From JAWBSP01 sp964632175 (GTDB lineage: Archaea; Hadarchaeota; Hadarchaeia; Hadarchaeales; JAWBSP01): 64,000 nt of DNA. Both the position numbers and the translations under genes were made by a program. The notes beneath the pieces were generated by a model. The model was not told the DNA's origin, did not search any database, and saw nothing but the letters and a program-made list of their open reading frames with translations. Every line of letters begins with the position of its first letter. Position 1 is the first letter of the stretch. The DNA is taken from positions 1-64,000 of the forward strand of contig CAZWBJ010000002.1 of assembly GCA_964632175.1 (NCBI GenBank), read 5' to 3'. This document shows, one piece after another, positions 40,802-49,444 of the stretch.

Positions 40802-41505
40802 TCCACGTCCGAAACCGGGACCTCGTGATTCCTGGGCAACTTCTGGCGGAGGGGAATCTGAGAGTGGGGAGGGGGGCGTACAGAGAGGGGGATAGAATTT
40901 TCTCCTCCGTGGTGGGGCTCGCAGAGGTGGAGGAGAGAGGGGTGAGCGTGATAGCGCTGGAGGGCTGCTACGAACCCAAGATGGGGGATGATGTGGTCGG
41001 CGTAGTCTCCGACTCGCACCTCTACGGGTGGACGGTGGACATTAATTCTCCTTACATGGGGGACCTCTTCGCCCAAGAGCTACTGGGGAAGGTGGATGTT
41101 TTCAAGGTGGAACTTGGCGCCTATCTGAGAGTGGGGGACCTGATCTTCGCCAAAATAGGGGAGGTAAGTACCCTCAGAAAGGTGAAACTACTGGCACGGG
41201 GACCAGGTTACGGGAAGCTGAAAGGGGGAAGGCTGGTGGAGATCACCCCCGTGAAAACGCCCAGGGTCATTGGGAAACGCGGATCAATGCTTAGCATGAT
41301 TCAGACCGTCACGGGCTGCACCCTAAAGGTGGGGCAGAACGGCAGGGTGGTGATCATGAGCGAGGAGGAGGAGAAAGTTTCGGCAATAACCGAGGCCCTG
41401 AGGATGATAGAGAGGGAGGCGCACACCTCTGGGCTCACGGACAGGGTTAAAGCCTTCTTAGAGGAGAGGCTAAAGGAAAATGGAGGAAAAGAAGCTTCTA
41501 ATTGA
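40798..41505 (+). CDS. rrp4: exosome complex RNA-binding subunit Rrp4
   Basis: 235 residues from GTG at 40798, chosen because GGTGAAGG at 40783-40790 gives ribosome-binding spacing of about seven bases; GTG 40792 and a longer frame to 40681 exist. N-terminal VIPGQLLAEG block, S1 domain (about 60-135: WTVDINSPYMGDLF, LRVGDLIFAKI) and KH domain (about 140-205: KTPRVIGKRGSMLSMI). It forms the RNA-binding cap on the Rrp41/Rrp42 ring. Overlaps rrp41 by 26 bases. Confidence 0.94.
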   Translation: MIHVRNRDLVIPGQLLAEGNLRVGRGAYREGDRIFSSVVGLAEVEERGVSVIALEGCYEPKMGDDVVGVVSDSHLYGWTVDINSPYMGDLFAQELLGKVDVFKVELGAYLRVGDLIFAKIGEVSTLRKVKLLARGPGYGKLKGGRLVEITPVKTPRVIGKRGSMLSMIQTVTGCTLKVGQNGRVVIMSEEEEKVSAITEALRMIEREAHTSGLTDRVKAFLEERLKENGGKEASN

Positions 41506-42208
41506 CGGCAGGAGGCTGGACGGCAGGGCTCCCAACGAACTCAGACCCGTCAAGCTGAAGGTGGGGGTGCTGAAGCGGGCGGATGGCTCAGCGTACATAG
41601 AGATGGGGGACAACAAAATCCTAGTGGCGGTTTACGGTCCCCAAGAACTTCACCCCCGGCATCAGCAACAACCGGAGACAGCTGTTTTGAGGTGCAGATA
41701 CAACATGGCTCCCTTCTCCGTGGTGGACAGAAAAAGACCGGGACTGGACAGAAGATCGGTGGAGATTTCGAAAGTGGTGAGAGAGGCACTCGAACCCGTG
41801 CTTTTCCTAAACCTCTATCCCCGCTCGGTGATCGACCTCTACATCGAGGTTCTACAGGCAGACGCCGGGACTCGAGTAGCCGGGGTGACAGCTTGCTCAC
41901 TTGCGCTCGCTGACGCGGGGATACCTATTCGCGACCTAGTGGCAGGGGTTTCCGTGGGGAAGGTGGACGGGACCCTGATTCTGGATCTGAACGCGGAGGA
42001 AGACCAGTACGGTGAGGCCGACATGCCGGTCACCATGACAGGAAGGGACAAGCGCATCACCCTACTCCAGATGGATGGACATCTGACGCGGGAAGAATTC
42101 AGGAGGGCCCTGCAGCTCGCCGCGGAGGGGTGCGAACGGCTCTACGAACTTCAAAAACAGGCCCTGCGAGAAAAGTACGCCTCCGCCCCCAAGGAGGTCA
42201 CGGGATGA
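41480..42208 (+). CDS. rrp41: exosome catalytic subunit Rrp41
   Basis: 242 residues, RNase PH fold. RPVKLKVGVLKRADGSAYIEMGDNKILVAVYGP is the N-terminal signature; RSVEISKVVREALEPVLFL and the catalytic Asp in LDLNAEEDQYGEADMPV follow. Phosphorolytic 3'-5' exonuclease active only as a ring with Rrp42. The ATG lies inside the end of rrp4; the stop overlaps the ATG of rrp42. Confidence 0.96.
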   Translation: MEEKKLLIDGRRLDGRAPNELRPVKLKVGVLKRADGSAYIEMGDNKILVAVYGPQELHPRHQQQPETAVLRCRYNMAPFSVVDRKRPGLDRRSVEISKVVREALEPVLFLNLYPRSVIDLYIEVLQADAGTRVAGVTACSLALADAGIPIRDLVAGVSVGKVDGTLILDLNAEEDQYGEADMPVTMTGRDKRITLLQMDGHLTREEFRRALQLAAEGCERLYELQKQALREKYASAPKEVTG

Positions 42209-42972
42209 TAGAGAAACAGAGAATCCTGTCCCTCCTTAAGAGGGAACCTCTCCTGAAATTGTTAGAGCAAGGGAGGAGAGTGGATGGGAGAGCTCCGGAT
42301 CAGTACCGCCCCCTCTCCATTGAGAAGCGAGTGATAAAGTCCGCAGAGGGCTCGGCGCTGGTGAGACTGGGAGACACCACCGTTCTCGCGGGGGCAAAAC
42401 CAAAGAAGATGCCCCCCTTCCCTGACTCGCCAGAAGAGGGTGCGCTGATAGTAGGAGCAGAACTCCGCCCCCTAGCCTCCCCTACTTTTGAACCAGGACC
42501 TCCCGACGAGAACTCCATCGAGCTCGCAAGGGTAGTGGATAGAGGGCTAAGGGAGTCGAAGTGCATAGACTTCCGCGAGCTTTGCATCGAGGCGGGGAAG
42601 GAGGTCTGGGTGATTTATGTGGATGTGCACGTTCTGGACCATGGGGGGAACCTCATAGACGCCTCCATGCTCGCCTCCATTGCCGCACTGCTGGACATGA
42701 GGGGTCCGGAAGATCCTGCTTGGAAAAAAGAATTCTCGCTCAAATTCAAACCCGTCTCAGTGACCATAGCAAAACTCGGAAACAGCCTCTTAGTAGATCC
42801 TTGCCTTGAGGAGGAGGAAGTTATGGATGCGAGACTCACCTTCTGCGTGCGTGAGGACGGGGTGATTTCGGCTATACAGAAGGGGGGGAGCGGTTACTTT
42901 GAAAGCGGGGAGATCCTCCGGGCTGAGGAACTGGCCTTCGCCTGCGCCGAGAAGCTGAGGAGGATGCTCTGA
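42205..42972 (+). CDS. rrp42: exosome non-catalytic subunit Rrp42
   Basis: 255 residues from the ATG at 42205, which overlaps the rrp41 stop (ATGA). RNase PH fold with GRRVDGRAPDQYRPLSIEKR, ALVRLGDTTVLAGAKPK and NSIELARVVDRGLRESKCID. It completes the hexameric ring with Rrp41 and shapes the RNA channel. Its TGA shares a base with the ATG of L37Ae. Confidence 0.95.
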   Translation: MIEKQRILSLLKREPLLKLLEQGRRVDGRAPDQYRPLSIEKRVIKSAEGSALVRLGDTTVLAGAKPKKMPPFPDSPEEGALIVGAELRPLASPTFEPGPPDENSIELARVVDRGLRESKCIDFRELCIEAGKEVWVIYVDVHVLDHGGNLIDASMLASIAALLDMRGPEDPAWKKEFSLKFKPVSVTIAKLGNSLLVDPCLEEEEVMDARLTFCVREDGVISAIQKGGSGYFESGEILRAEELAFACAEKLRRML

Positions 42973-43190
42973 TGGGGAGAAAGAAAAAAGTTGGAGCTGC
43001 TGGGAGGTTCGGCCCGAGATACGGGCTGCGGGTGAGGAGAGAGTTCCTGAAGGTTGAGGAGAAAAGGAAGGGCTGGCATAGATGCCCGGCATGCGAACAG
43101 AAGCGACTAAGGAGAGAAGCGGTCGGAATTTGGAGATGTCGATACTGCGGTGCAAAATTTGCCGGCCCGGCCTATGAACCACCCGCCTGA
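42972..43190 (+). CDS. rpl37ae: 50S ribosomal protein L37Ae
   Basis: 72 residues. GRKKKVGAAGRFGPRYG at the N-terminus and a zinc ribbon CPAC...CRYCGAKFAG identify L37Ae. Sits between rrp42 and rpoP, as in the archaeal superoperon. Stop and next start share a base. Confidence 0.93.
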   Translation: MGRKKKVGAAGRFGPRYGLRVRREFLKVEEKRKGWHRCPACEQKRLRREAVGIWRCRYCGAKFAGPAYEPPA

Positions 43191-43486
43191 TGTTCGAGTG
43201 GAGCAAGTACGGCTGCAAGGTCTGTAAGCGCACTTTTGTGCTGATGAAGTTGTCAGAGGAGGAGGAAAAGGGAAAGTTTTTAAAATGCCGCTTCTGTGAG
43301 ACCAAAAACAACCTGACGAGGGAGAACCTCTCCAGCGGGAGGGTGACCTGCGGGGGCTGTGGCTCCATTCTCCTCTTCACCCCCGAGTCTAGGGAGGAGC
43401 TCCTGTCTCCTAGGTGCGTTTACTGCGGACAGAGGATCATCTACAAGCTCCGGCCGAAGAGGAAGAAAACCGTAAAAGCTGTGTGA
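43190..43486 (+). CDS. rpoP: RNA polymerase subunit P with an extra N-terminal zinc ribbon
   Basis: 98 residues, about double the usual 45-50 of RpoP (Rpb12). The C-terminal half has Cys54/57 and Cys76/79 and ends RCVYCGQRIIYKLRPKRKK, the RpoP signature. The N-terminal half contains another four-Cys ribbon (Cys9/12, Cys33/36: YGCKVCKRTF, LKCRFCETK) joined in frame. The position after L37Ae is the normal rpoP place. Either a tandem ribbon duplication in RpoP or a fusion to a small zinc protein. No internal start codon is obvious before the second ribbon. Confidence 0.75.
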   Translation: MFEWSKYGCKVCKRTFVLMKLSEEEEKGKFLKCRFCETKNNLTRENLSSGRVTCGGCGSILLFTPESREELLSPRCVYCGQRIIYKLRPKRKKTVKAV

Positions 43487-43543
43487 GGCTTGGCCGGAAG
43501 GTATCTGTGGCGGAGTGCTTAAGAGAGGCGTTCTGGTAATTAG

Positions 43544-43798
43544 ATGGGAAGAACTAGTCCTGGAAGGAGAAACTTTCCATGGGGCGAGATTGAGATTTGG
43601 CTACCACCCAAGCTAGCGGAGGCCGTGTACCAGTCACTGAAACCGGAGGCGGTGCTCCCGGCCGCAAGGGTGAAGCTGAGAAGGGGAAGAACCCTCCGGA
43701 TGAGGGTGGAAGGAAAAGACTTGGGTGCGCTTAGAGCCGCCTTCAACTCCCTTTTGCGTTGGACAAGTGTGGCCATGGGGGTGGTAGGAAGTGAATGA
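43544..43798 (+). CDS. KEOPS complex subunit Pcc1
   Basis: 84 residues. The fold of two helices and three strands is suggested by EIEIWLPPKLAEAVYQSLKPE, RVKLRRGRTLRMRVEG and ALRAAFNSLLRW, the Pcc1 pattern. Pcc1 dimerises KEOPS, which makes t6A37 in tRNA together with Kae1, Bud32 and Cgi121 (not in this window). The gene lies between rpoP and prefoldin beta as in other archaea. A TATA-like CTTAAGAG at 43518-43525 is about 23 bases before its ATG. Confidence 0.8.
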   Translation: MGRTSPGRRNFPWGEIEIWLPPKLAEAVYQSLKPEAVLPAARVKLRRGRTLRMRVEGKDLGALRAAFNSLLRWTSVAMGVVGSE

Positions 43799-44141
43799 AC
43801 TTTCCCCGCAAGCCCGCCACCAGCTAGAGCAATTCCAGCAGGCGCAACAACAGGCGCAGGCGCTGGCGGCGCAAAGAGCCCAACTTCAGAGTCTCATCAC
43901 GGAGATCGAGGAAGCACTTGAAGAACTCTCAAAAGTGGGTGAGGAAACCCCTGTCTACAAGGCGGTGGGGCGCCTCCTCATCAAGCACGCCAAAGGGGAG
44001 ATGGAAAAGGAACTCCGGGAGGAGAAGGAAACACTGGAGCTGAGGGTGAAGGTGCTCTCCAGACAGGAGGAGAGGGTGGTGGAGAGGATGCAGGAGATAA
44101 GGCAGAAGTTACAGGAAATGCTCAAAGCTTCCGCGAAATGA
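43791..44141 (+). CDS. pfdB: prefoldin subunit beta
   Basis: 116 residues from GTG, overlapping pcc1 by eight bases. Two long coiled-coil helices (about 5-45 and 72-112) flank a short beta hairpin containing PVYKAVGRLLIK, the beta-type prefoldin signature. It caps a hexamer with prefoldin alpha and passes unfolded proteins to the thermosome. Gln-rich first helix (QFQQAQQQAQALAAQRAQLQ). Last gene of the classical superoperon here. Confidence 0.93.
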   Translation: MNELSPQARHQLEQFQQAQQQAQALAAQRAQLQSLITEIEEALEELSKVGEETPVYKAVGRLLIKHAKGEMEKELREEKETLELRVKVLSRQEERVVERMQEIRQKLQEMLKASAK

Positions 44142-44150
44142 GCTCACCCC

Positions 44151-45125
44151 ATGAAGGAGATTGCCCGCCTGCTGAAGGAGGCTACCAGTAAGGGGGAGAG
44201 AATCCTCGTGTTGTGCCATGAAAACGCTGACGTTGATGCCGTCGCTTCGACCACCGTCACCTGCGAGGCTCTGAACTCTCTGGGAGGGAGGGCTTGGGCT
44301 GGATGCGAGAGCCTCAGCAAACTGGCGGAGCATGTGCTCTCCTTGACAGGGAGACAAATCCAAACCGAACCCTCCTTCGATGCCGATCATTTCCTGCTTC
44401 TGGACACCTCCAGCCTAGAGCACTTGGGCAGCAGATTCGGCGAAAAGCTGAGAAACACCAGGATCCTCATGGTGGATCATCACAAGCCCGTGGAGGAGGC
44501 GAGGCAACAGGCCCTGAGCGCCTACATTGATGAGACCTCCACCTCCGAGGCCGAACTCGTCCTGAAGCTGCTGAAGGAGCTGGGGGTCAGGCCCTCTCCC
44601 GATCAGAGCACCCTCCTGCTGGCTGGAATTCTGACAGACACTGCGGAGCTCAGGCTGGCAAAACCAGAAACGTTTGGTGCCATCCTAGAACTCCTTCAGC
44701 TGGGAGCTGACTACCAGCGGGCACAGGAGCTGATAAGGATACCGGAGGAAATCTCTAGAAAAATAGCCATGATAAAGGCCGCGAAGCGTGCCGAGATGGA
44801 GGAAATAAAGGGTTTCCTAGTTCTGTTCTCCGAAGTGGGATCTTTTGAGGCCGACGCCGCCGTGGCCCTACTTAAGCTAGGGGGCGATCTGGCCTTCGTT
44901 GGTTCACAAAGTGAGGGAAGGGTGAGGGTTTCGGCCAGAGCTAGACCAGAGGTTTGCGAACGCACGCGGTTACACCTCGGCCAGCTCATGATAGATTCTG
45001 CCAAAACCTTTAACGGCACGGGCGGGGGGCACGCAGGAGCAGCCAGTTTCACGGGCAAGGCCTCTCTGGCGGAAGTGAAGAACTGGCTGGTGAACAAACT
45101 CTACGAGCACCTTCTCCCCAAATAG
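44151..45125 (+). CDS. DHH/DHHA1 family phosphoesterase
   Basis: 324 residues. DHH motifs in order: HENADVDAVAS (metal-binding D-x-D), LLLDTSS, MVDHHKP, and the DHHA1 substrate motif GTGGGHAGAAS at about 287-297. This is the NrnA/RecJ-like superfamily hydrolysing short oligonucleotides, pAp or cyclic dinucleotide products. Exact substrate unknown. It follows prefoldin by nine bases and precedes a second DHH protein with a regulatory N-domain, so the two may work on related substrates. Confidence 0.82.
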   Translation: MKEIARLLKEATSKGERILVLCHENADVDAVASTTVTCEALNSLGGRAWAGCESLSKLAEHVLSLTGRQIQTEPSFDADHFLLLDTSSLEHLGSRFGEKLRNTRILMVDHHKPVEEARQQALSAYIDETSTSEAELVLKLLKELGVRPSPDQSTLLLAGILTDTAELRLAKPETFGAILELLQLGADYQRAQELIRIPEEISRKIAMIKAAKRAEMEEIKGFLVLFSEVGSFEADAAVALLKLGGDLAFVGSQSEGRVRVSARARPEVCERTRLHLGQLMIDSAKTFNGTGGGHAGAASFTGKASLAEVKNWLVNKLYEHLLPK

Positions 45126-45216
45126 AACCGCTCGTGACATTCGATTGGTCTAACTGCGCTCGAAAGACGTTCTGACCTGCCGCTGTAAAGGTTTCTAATC
45201 CCTCACTTCAGTAAAG

Positions 45217-46620
45217 ATGTACCTGATCCTAGGGTGCAATGAACTCGGCTATGAGGTGGCTGAGAGACTGAGAAAGGAGGGAGCGGAGCTTCTGCTCATC
45301 GACCCCTCCCAAGAAAAACTCTCGGAACTTAGAAACCTGAACGTGAGGGTGGGAGACTTCTACGACCCGGAGTTCCTCAAACAGGTGGCGGAAATGAAGA
45401 GAGCCACTACCATCTTCATCTCCACGCCGGAGTTCGACAGAACCCTTGAGACCTTGAAGGCGATCAATCAGGCTAAGAAGGAGCTAAAAATAGATCCCGT
45501 GATTCTGGTGCTAACCCCCGATGCCTTTGTGGAAAAAGAGTTGAAGAGATTGGGGGCCACGGAGGCAGTCCCCATCCCACAGGTTTTGGGCGAGACCATC
45601 TTCAAGGAGTTTGAGAGAGCCAGAGAGAGGGCGGCTGAGGCGCGCCTGAGGAGTCTAGTGCAGGAGACCCGAGGCAGGATGCTCATCCTCACTCACACCA
45701 ACCCTGATCCCGACGCTATAGCCAGTGCGGTTGCCCTGAAGACTTATGTCAAAGCCTTTGGAGTGGATGCAGACATTGCCTATGACGGAGAGATGGGATA
45801 CCCCCAGAACAGGGCAATGTGCAACCTCCTTCAGGTGGAGTTGCGCGGGGTGGAGAAAGTAAACTTCAAGGATTACCTTAACTTCGCTCTCGTTGATGTG
45901 GCAACCAGGGGCTACTGTGCTCTGCCCAAGGAGATCACCCCCACCATCGTCATAGACCATCACTCCGTCCCACCCAGCGAGGTCTCTGGGAGGATGGTGG
46001 AGCTCGCTCCCGTGGGTGCCTGCTCAACCATCTTGGCCAACTATCTGGAGTATGCGGGGATACCCGCTCAGGGGCCTCTAGCCTCCGCTCTCGTGCTGGG
46101 GATCTTAACCGACACCTCCAACCTCTCCAGTGCCACTCCCCCCGATGTGGAGGCCTACTGGAAGCTGAGGAAATCCTCGGACCCCCAAGTTCTAAGGGCG
46201 ATCCAGCAGCCACCCTATTCACGGGGGATGCTCTCCGCCCTTCCCACCGCCCTGAGAAAAGAAAAAATAATTGGCTCCTGCCTCATCACCAGCGCCGGGG
46301 AAATCGAAGAGGAGGATACCGTCTCTCAATTGGCTGACTTCCTCCTTGCAAGAGAGGGGGTGACGACGGTCCTTGTCTATGGGGTGATGGGTGAAAAAGT
46401 CAGAATCTCCGCTAGGACAACCGACTCCACCATTCATTTGGGTAAAGCCTTCTCCGAGGCCTTCGGCAGATTTGGGGGAGGTCACCAAAGCATGGCGGGA
46501 GCAAAGATACCCTTCCCCCAGAAACCAACTCAGACCCAGATAAACTCCTTGGTCAGAAAATTCCTGCAAGCGGTGGGGCTGAAACCAAAACGTGGGAGAG
46601 TTTCTAAAAAGGGCCCTTAA
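45217..46620 (+). CDS. RCK/TrkA-N domain fused to DHH phosphoesterase
   Basis: 467 residues. Residues 1-130 are a Rossmann RCK/TrkA-N domain (LILGCNELGYEVAERLRKEG; LLIDPSQEKL). Residues about 150-460 are DHH-DHHA1: THTNPDPDAIASA, ALVDVA, VIDHHSVPP, GILTDTS and FGGGHQSMAGAKI. The combination suggests phosphodiesterase activity controlled by a nucleotide such as NAD or a cyclic dinucleotide; inferred. A TATA-like TTTCTAATC lies about 24 bases before its ATG. The end overlaps taw2 by 29 bases. Confidence 0.82.
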   Translation: MYLILGCNELGYEVAERLRKEGAELLLIDPSQEKLSELRNLNVRVGDFYDPEFLKQVAEMKRATTIFISTPEFDRTLETLKAINQAKKELKIDPVILVLTPDAFVEKELKRLGATEAVPIPQVLGETIFKEFERARERAAEARLRSLVQETRGRMLILTHTNPDPDAIASAVALKTYVKAFGVDADIAYDGEMGYPQNRAMCNLLQVELRGVEKVNFKDYLNFALVDVATRGYCALPKEITPTIVIDHHSVPPSEVSGRMVELAPVGACSTILANYLEYAGIPAQGPLASALVLGILTDTSNLSSATPPDVEAYWKLRKSSDPQVLRAIQQPPYSRGMLSALPTALRKEKIIGSCLITSAGEIEEEDTVSQLADFLLAREGVTTVLVYGVMGEKVRISARTTDSTIHLGKAFSEAFGRFGGGHQSMAGAKIPFPQKPTQTQINSLVRKFLQAVGLKPKRGRVSKKGP

Positions 46621-47410
46621 GGGAATCCTGCCTGCGGAGGTTCTGGGAAAACTGGGCGGATACGAAGTAGTAGGGCACGTTGCCATTTTGAGGCTTCCAG
46701 AAGAACTCTCGCGCTGGAAGGAGCCCATCGCGGCTGCCCTCCTGAAAAGAGGTGGAATAAAGACGGTGGTCCTCTGGAAGGGAACGGAAGGAAGAATGAG
46801 ACTTCCACAGGTGGAGGTGATAGCGGGGGAGAGCACCGAGACCGTACACAGAGAAAACGGGTGCCTCTTCAAGTTGGACGTTTCTAAGGTTCTTTTCTGC
46901 CCGGGAAACTTGTATGAGAGAATGCGTCTGCCAAAGCTCGTGAAGGATGGAGAGGTAGTGGTGGACATGTTCGCCGGTGTGGGACAGTTCACCATCCCGG
47001 TAGCCAAGCACGCGAACCCCTCCCTAGTTTACTCCATCGAGCTGAATCCGGTGGCCTACTCCTACCTTTGCGAAAATGTGAGGATCAACAGGGTGGGGCA
47101 CCGGGTCAGACCTCTGCTGGGGGATTGTGAAAGGGTGGCACCGAGAGGGGTGGCAGACAGGATAATTCTAGGCCTCCTCCACCTCTCTCCCCTCTATCTT
47201 CCCCTCGCGATAGAGGTGCTGAAGCCCGAGGGGGGTGTAATTCACTACCACGAGAGCGTGCCTTGCGCGGTTAGGTTTGAGAGACCCGTAAAAAGAATCC
47301 TGGAGGCGGCAGGGGGGAGAAAAGTGGAGATCTTGGGAAAGAGGGTGGTCAAGAGCTACTCGCCGGGGGTGGATCATGTCGTCATCGATGCGAGCATCGG
47401 TTCCAACTGA
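46592..47410 (+). CDS. taw2: tRNA-Phe wybutosine-pathway transferase Taw2 (Tyw2-like)
   Basis: 272 residues, GTG start. Class I SAM fold: VVDMFAGVGQFTIPVAK (motif I), SIELNPVAYSYLCENVRIN. The FCPGNLYERMRL segment and GGVIHYHESV are typical of Taw2/Tyw2, while the N-PP catalytic motif of Trm5 is absent (RIILGLLH in its place). It should transfer the aminocarboxypropyl group of SAM to the modified G37 of tRNA-Phe. A Trm5 paralogue cannot be excluded from sequence alone, but the IHYHE motif favours Taw2. Confidence 0.75.
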   Translation: MGEFLKRALKGILPAEVLGKLGGYEVVGHVAILRLPEELSRWKEPIAAALLKRGGIKTVVLWKGTEGRMRLPQVEVIAGESTETVHRENGCLFKLDVSKVLFCPGNLYERMRLPKLVKDGEVVVDMFAGVGQFTIPVAKHANPSLVYSIELNPVAYSYLCENVRINRVGHRVRPLLGDCERVAPRGVADRIILGLLHLSPLYLPLAIEVLKPEGGVIHYHESVPCAVRFERPVKRILEAAGGRKVEILGKRVVKSYSPGVDHVVIDASIGSN

Positions 47411-47861
47411 AAAGGAACTCCAGAGGTTGAGAGCAGTGGCGGACTACCAGTTCGACCGCGGTGTGGGTGAGGCACTCTTCCGGGGGGAGCTGAGGGTGAT
47501 AAGGGGAAAAGGCGGAAAAATCAGGCAGGTTTGGGCAGAGGGAAAGCCGCTCTGCTCCATCAGGGCCTCGGACGGCTTCATAGTCCTGAACAGGGAGGGG
47601 GCGGCTAGAGTGCACTCGGTGCTCAAGTTCCCTAGGCTCAGGGTGGTGATAAAGGAGGAAGCCGTGCCCTTCGTGGAGAAGGGTAGGGATGTCTTCGCCA
47701 AGCACGTGGTGGAAGCCGACCCAGAAATCAGACCCGCCGAAGAAGTGCTGGTGGTAGATCAGGGAAACCGACTCCTCGCCTCGGGGAGGGCGGTGCTCAC
47801 GGGAGAGGAAATGAAGGCCTTCAAAGTGGGCGTCGCTGTTAAGGTGAGGAGGTCGCTCTAG
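47376..47861 (+). CDS. PUA-domain RNA-binding protein
   Basis: 161 residues (an ATG at 47388 would shorten it by four). The C-terminal ~75 residues (RLRVVIKEEAVPFVEKGRDVFAKHV, EVLVVDQGNRLLASGRAVLTGEEM, GVAVKVRR) are a PUA domain, and the N-terminal part resembles the domain preceding PUA in archaeosine TGT-like proteins. Probably binds tRNA or rRNA. It overlaps taw2 by 35 bases, consistent with a tRNA modification context. No catalytic motif. Confidence 0.72.
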   Translation: MSSSMRASVPTEKELQRLRAVADYQFDRGVGEALFRGELRVIRGKGGKIRQVWAEGKPLCSIRASDGFIVLNREGAARVHSVLKFPRLRVVIKEEAVPFVEKGRDVFAKHVVEADPEIRPAEEVLVVDQGNRLLASGRAVLTGEEMKAFKVGVAVKVRRSL

Positions 47862-48523
47862 AAGATTTCCCAGCCCTCCACGTGTCCCCCGCAGTACTTC
47901 CTCAAGTAAAGAAGTGCGTCCCTCACCGCGGCCTCCACCCTTTCCCTCCCCACACCAGGTACATTCCAAACTACCAGTAGGACTCTGGAGGTCTTGGGGG
48001 TCACCATGGTCACCTTGCTGTCACCAGAGGTAAAGGCAGCAAGTATCTTGGCCTCATCCCTCAGAATTACTTCCCCAGGCTTGGTTGTAACCCTCCTGCC
48101 GTCGATGAGTTGCAACTCCTCAGCTCTTTCCGCCAGCGTTGTGGTAACCGTTCCAGTGATCTTCTCTAGGTCATACACTCCCGCGACCACCATGTGCTGA
48201 ACCGATGCTAAGAGACAGGAATCTACCACATTGTTAATGGATGGAAAGCGGTCCTCCAGTGCCCTTTTAAGGAGATATTCCGGTGCTGGCTTGAAGCTCG
48301 ATGGATCCACCCCAACGGCCTTAAAAAATTCCCTGTAACGGGCCACCTCTGGAAGCTGGGAGATTTCTACCCCGCCGTACTTAATTTTCAGCTCAGAGAA
48401 AACTTGGTGCTTCCTTTCAACTAGACCCTCAACCAGCTGCTCCACAGTGACACCGCTGACATGTCCGTACCCCGCACAAAATCCTGGGTATTTTTCCACC
48501 ACCTTGGAATCCAGTCGCCACAT
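47858..48523 (-). CDS. B3/B4 tRNA-binding domain protein
   Basis: 221 residues. It has the free-standing B3/4 domain known from the beta subunit of PheRS: GVDPSSFKPAPEYLLKRAL, NNVVDSCLLASVQHM, GEVILRDEAKILAAF. Such stand-alone proteins may edit mischarged tRNA or act on amino acids, but the function is not proven by sequence. Convergent overlap of four bases with the PUA gene. Shares a TATA-containing region with the divergent CBS gene. Confidence 0.8.
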   Translation of the reverse strand: MWRLDSKVVEKYPGFCAGYGHVSGVTVEQLVEGLVERKHQVFSELKIKYGGVEISQLPEVARYREFFKAVGVDPSSFKPAPEYLLKRALEDRFPSINNVVDSCLLASVQHMVVAGVYDLEKITGTVTTTLAERAEELQLIDGRRVTTKPGEVILRDEAKILAAFTSGDSKVTMVTPKTSRVLLVVWNVPGVGRERVEAAVRDALLYLRKYCGGHVEGWEIF

Positions 48524-48542
48524 GAGAAATTCCCACCCTGTC

Positions 48543-48550
48543 TATAAAAA
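48543..48550. promoter_or_regulatory. bidirectional TATA region between B3/4 and CBS genes
   Basis: TATAAAAA on the plus strand (TTTTTATA on the minus). Its centre is about 23 bases from the minus-strand ATG at 48523 and about 46 bases from the plus-strand ATG at 48592, so it can serve one gene leaderless and the other with a short leader. Confidence 0.45.
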
Positions 48551-48591
48551 CAGTCCTTCACCGATAGATTTTTCCAGACTGCATAAATTAA

Positions 48592-49425
48592 ATGATGAGA
48601 GTTGGCGACGTCATGACAAAAAATGTTAGATGGGTCGAGGTCCCTGGATCCAGAGAGAGTGCTCTAGAACTTCTTAAAACGCTGGAGGTCAGCGCCATCC
48701 CCGTGCTCAAAAGCGAAACGGGTGAGTTCGTGGGCATGATCTCGCTCCGCAAACTTCTAGAAAACCCGGACGAGGATCAGCTGGCCATGCTGGTTGATAG
48801 GGAAACGCCCACGATCTCACCCGAGGACGAGCTAAATGTGCCCGCAAGGCTGATGGTGGAGAGGCGCCTGAGGAGGTTGCCGGTGCTGAAGAATGGCAGG
48901 CTCGTGGGGATGATCACGGTCAGAGATATCGTGTACAGGGTGCTCACCCAAGGCTTTCCTCAGCCTTCCATCAACTTCGTGCACCCCACCACCGTGGCCT
49001 TGTGGGAAGGAACACCCCTCAGAGCTGCACTGGAAATCATGTCCCTTGCAGGAGTTAGGGGATTGCCCGTTCTGGATTCCGAGGGAAGGCTGGTGGGTAT
49101 GGTGGATGATTCCGACATCGTGAAAGTTTGCGAGGTTGAAACCAGCTCGAGGATGAGCCAGATGACCGGCAGAACGGAGGGGGACAGCTGGACTTGGGAC
49201 ACCGAGGACAGGATCTACATTACTAAAAAGGTTCTCAAGCTGCCCGACAAGACGGTGGCGGATGTCATGAGCAGGGAAGTTATCACCATCACCCGCAAAA
49301 CCTCCGTGAGTGAGACCGCTTCCCTGATGAAGGAGCACAGGATTGAACAGGTGCCCGTGGTCTCGGCCGAGGGTCGCCTCGCCGGAATAGTGTACGACGT
49401 GGACCTCCTCCGAGTACTGTTTTAG
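48592..49425 (+). CDS. four-CBS-domain protein
   Basis: 277 residues made almost wholly of four CBS motifs (about 4-60, 70-120, 125-180, 215-275). Typical pieces are VGMISLRKLL, LVGMITVRDIVYRV, LVGMVDDSDIVK and AGIVYDVDLLRV. CBS pairs bind adenine nucleotides or SAM and regulate partner enzymes. No effector domain is attached and no target is evident; glyS follows 19 bases on. The first Met is doubled (ATGATG). Confidence 0.85.
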   Translation: MMRVGDVMTKNVRWVEVPGSRESALELLKTLEVSAIPVLKSETGEFVGMISLRKLLENPDEDQLAMLVDRETPTISPEDELNVPARLMVERRLRRLPVLKNGRLVGMITVRDIVYRVLTQGFPQPSINFVHPTTVALWEGTPLRAALEIMSLAGVRGLPVLDSEGRLVGMVDDSDIVKVCEVETSSRMSQMTGRTEGDSWTWDTEDRIYITKKVLKLPDKTVADVMSREVITITRKTSVSETASLMKEHRIEQVPVVSAEGRLAGIVYDVDLLRVLF

Positions 49426-49444
49426 ACACTGCCCCGATTCTTAG

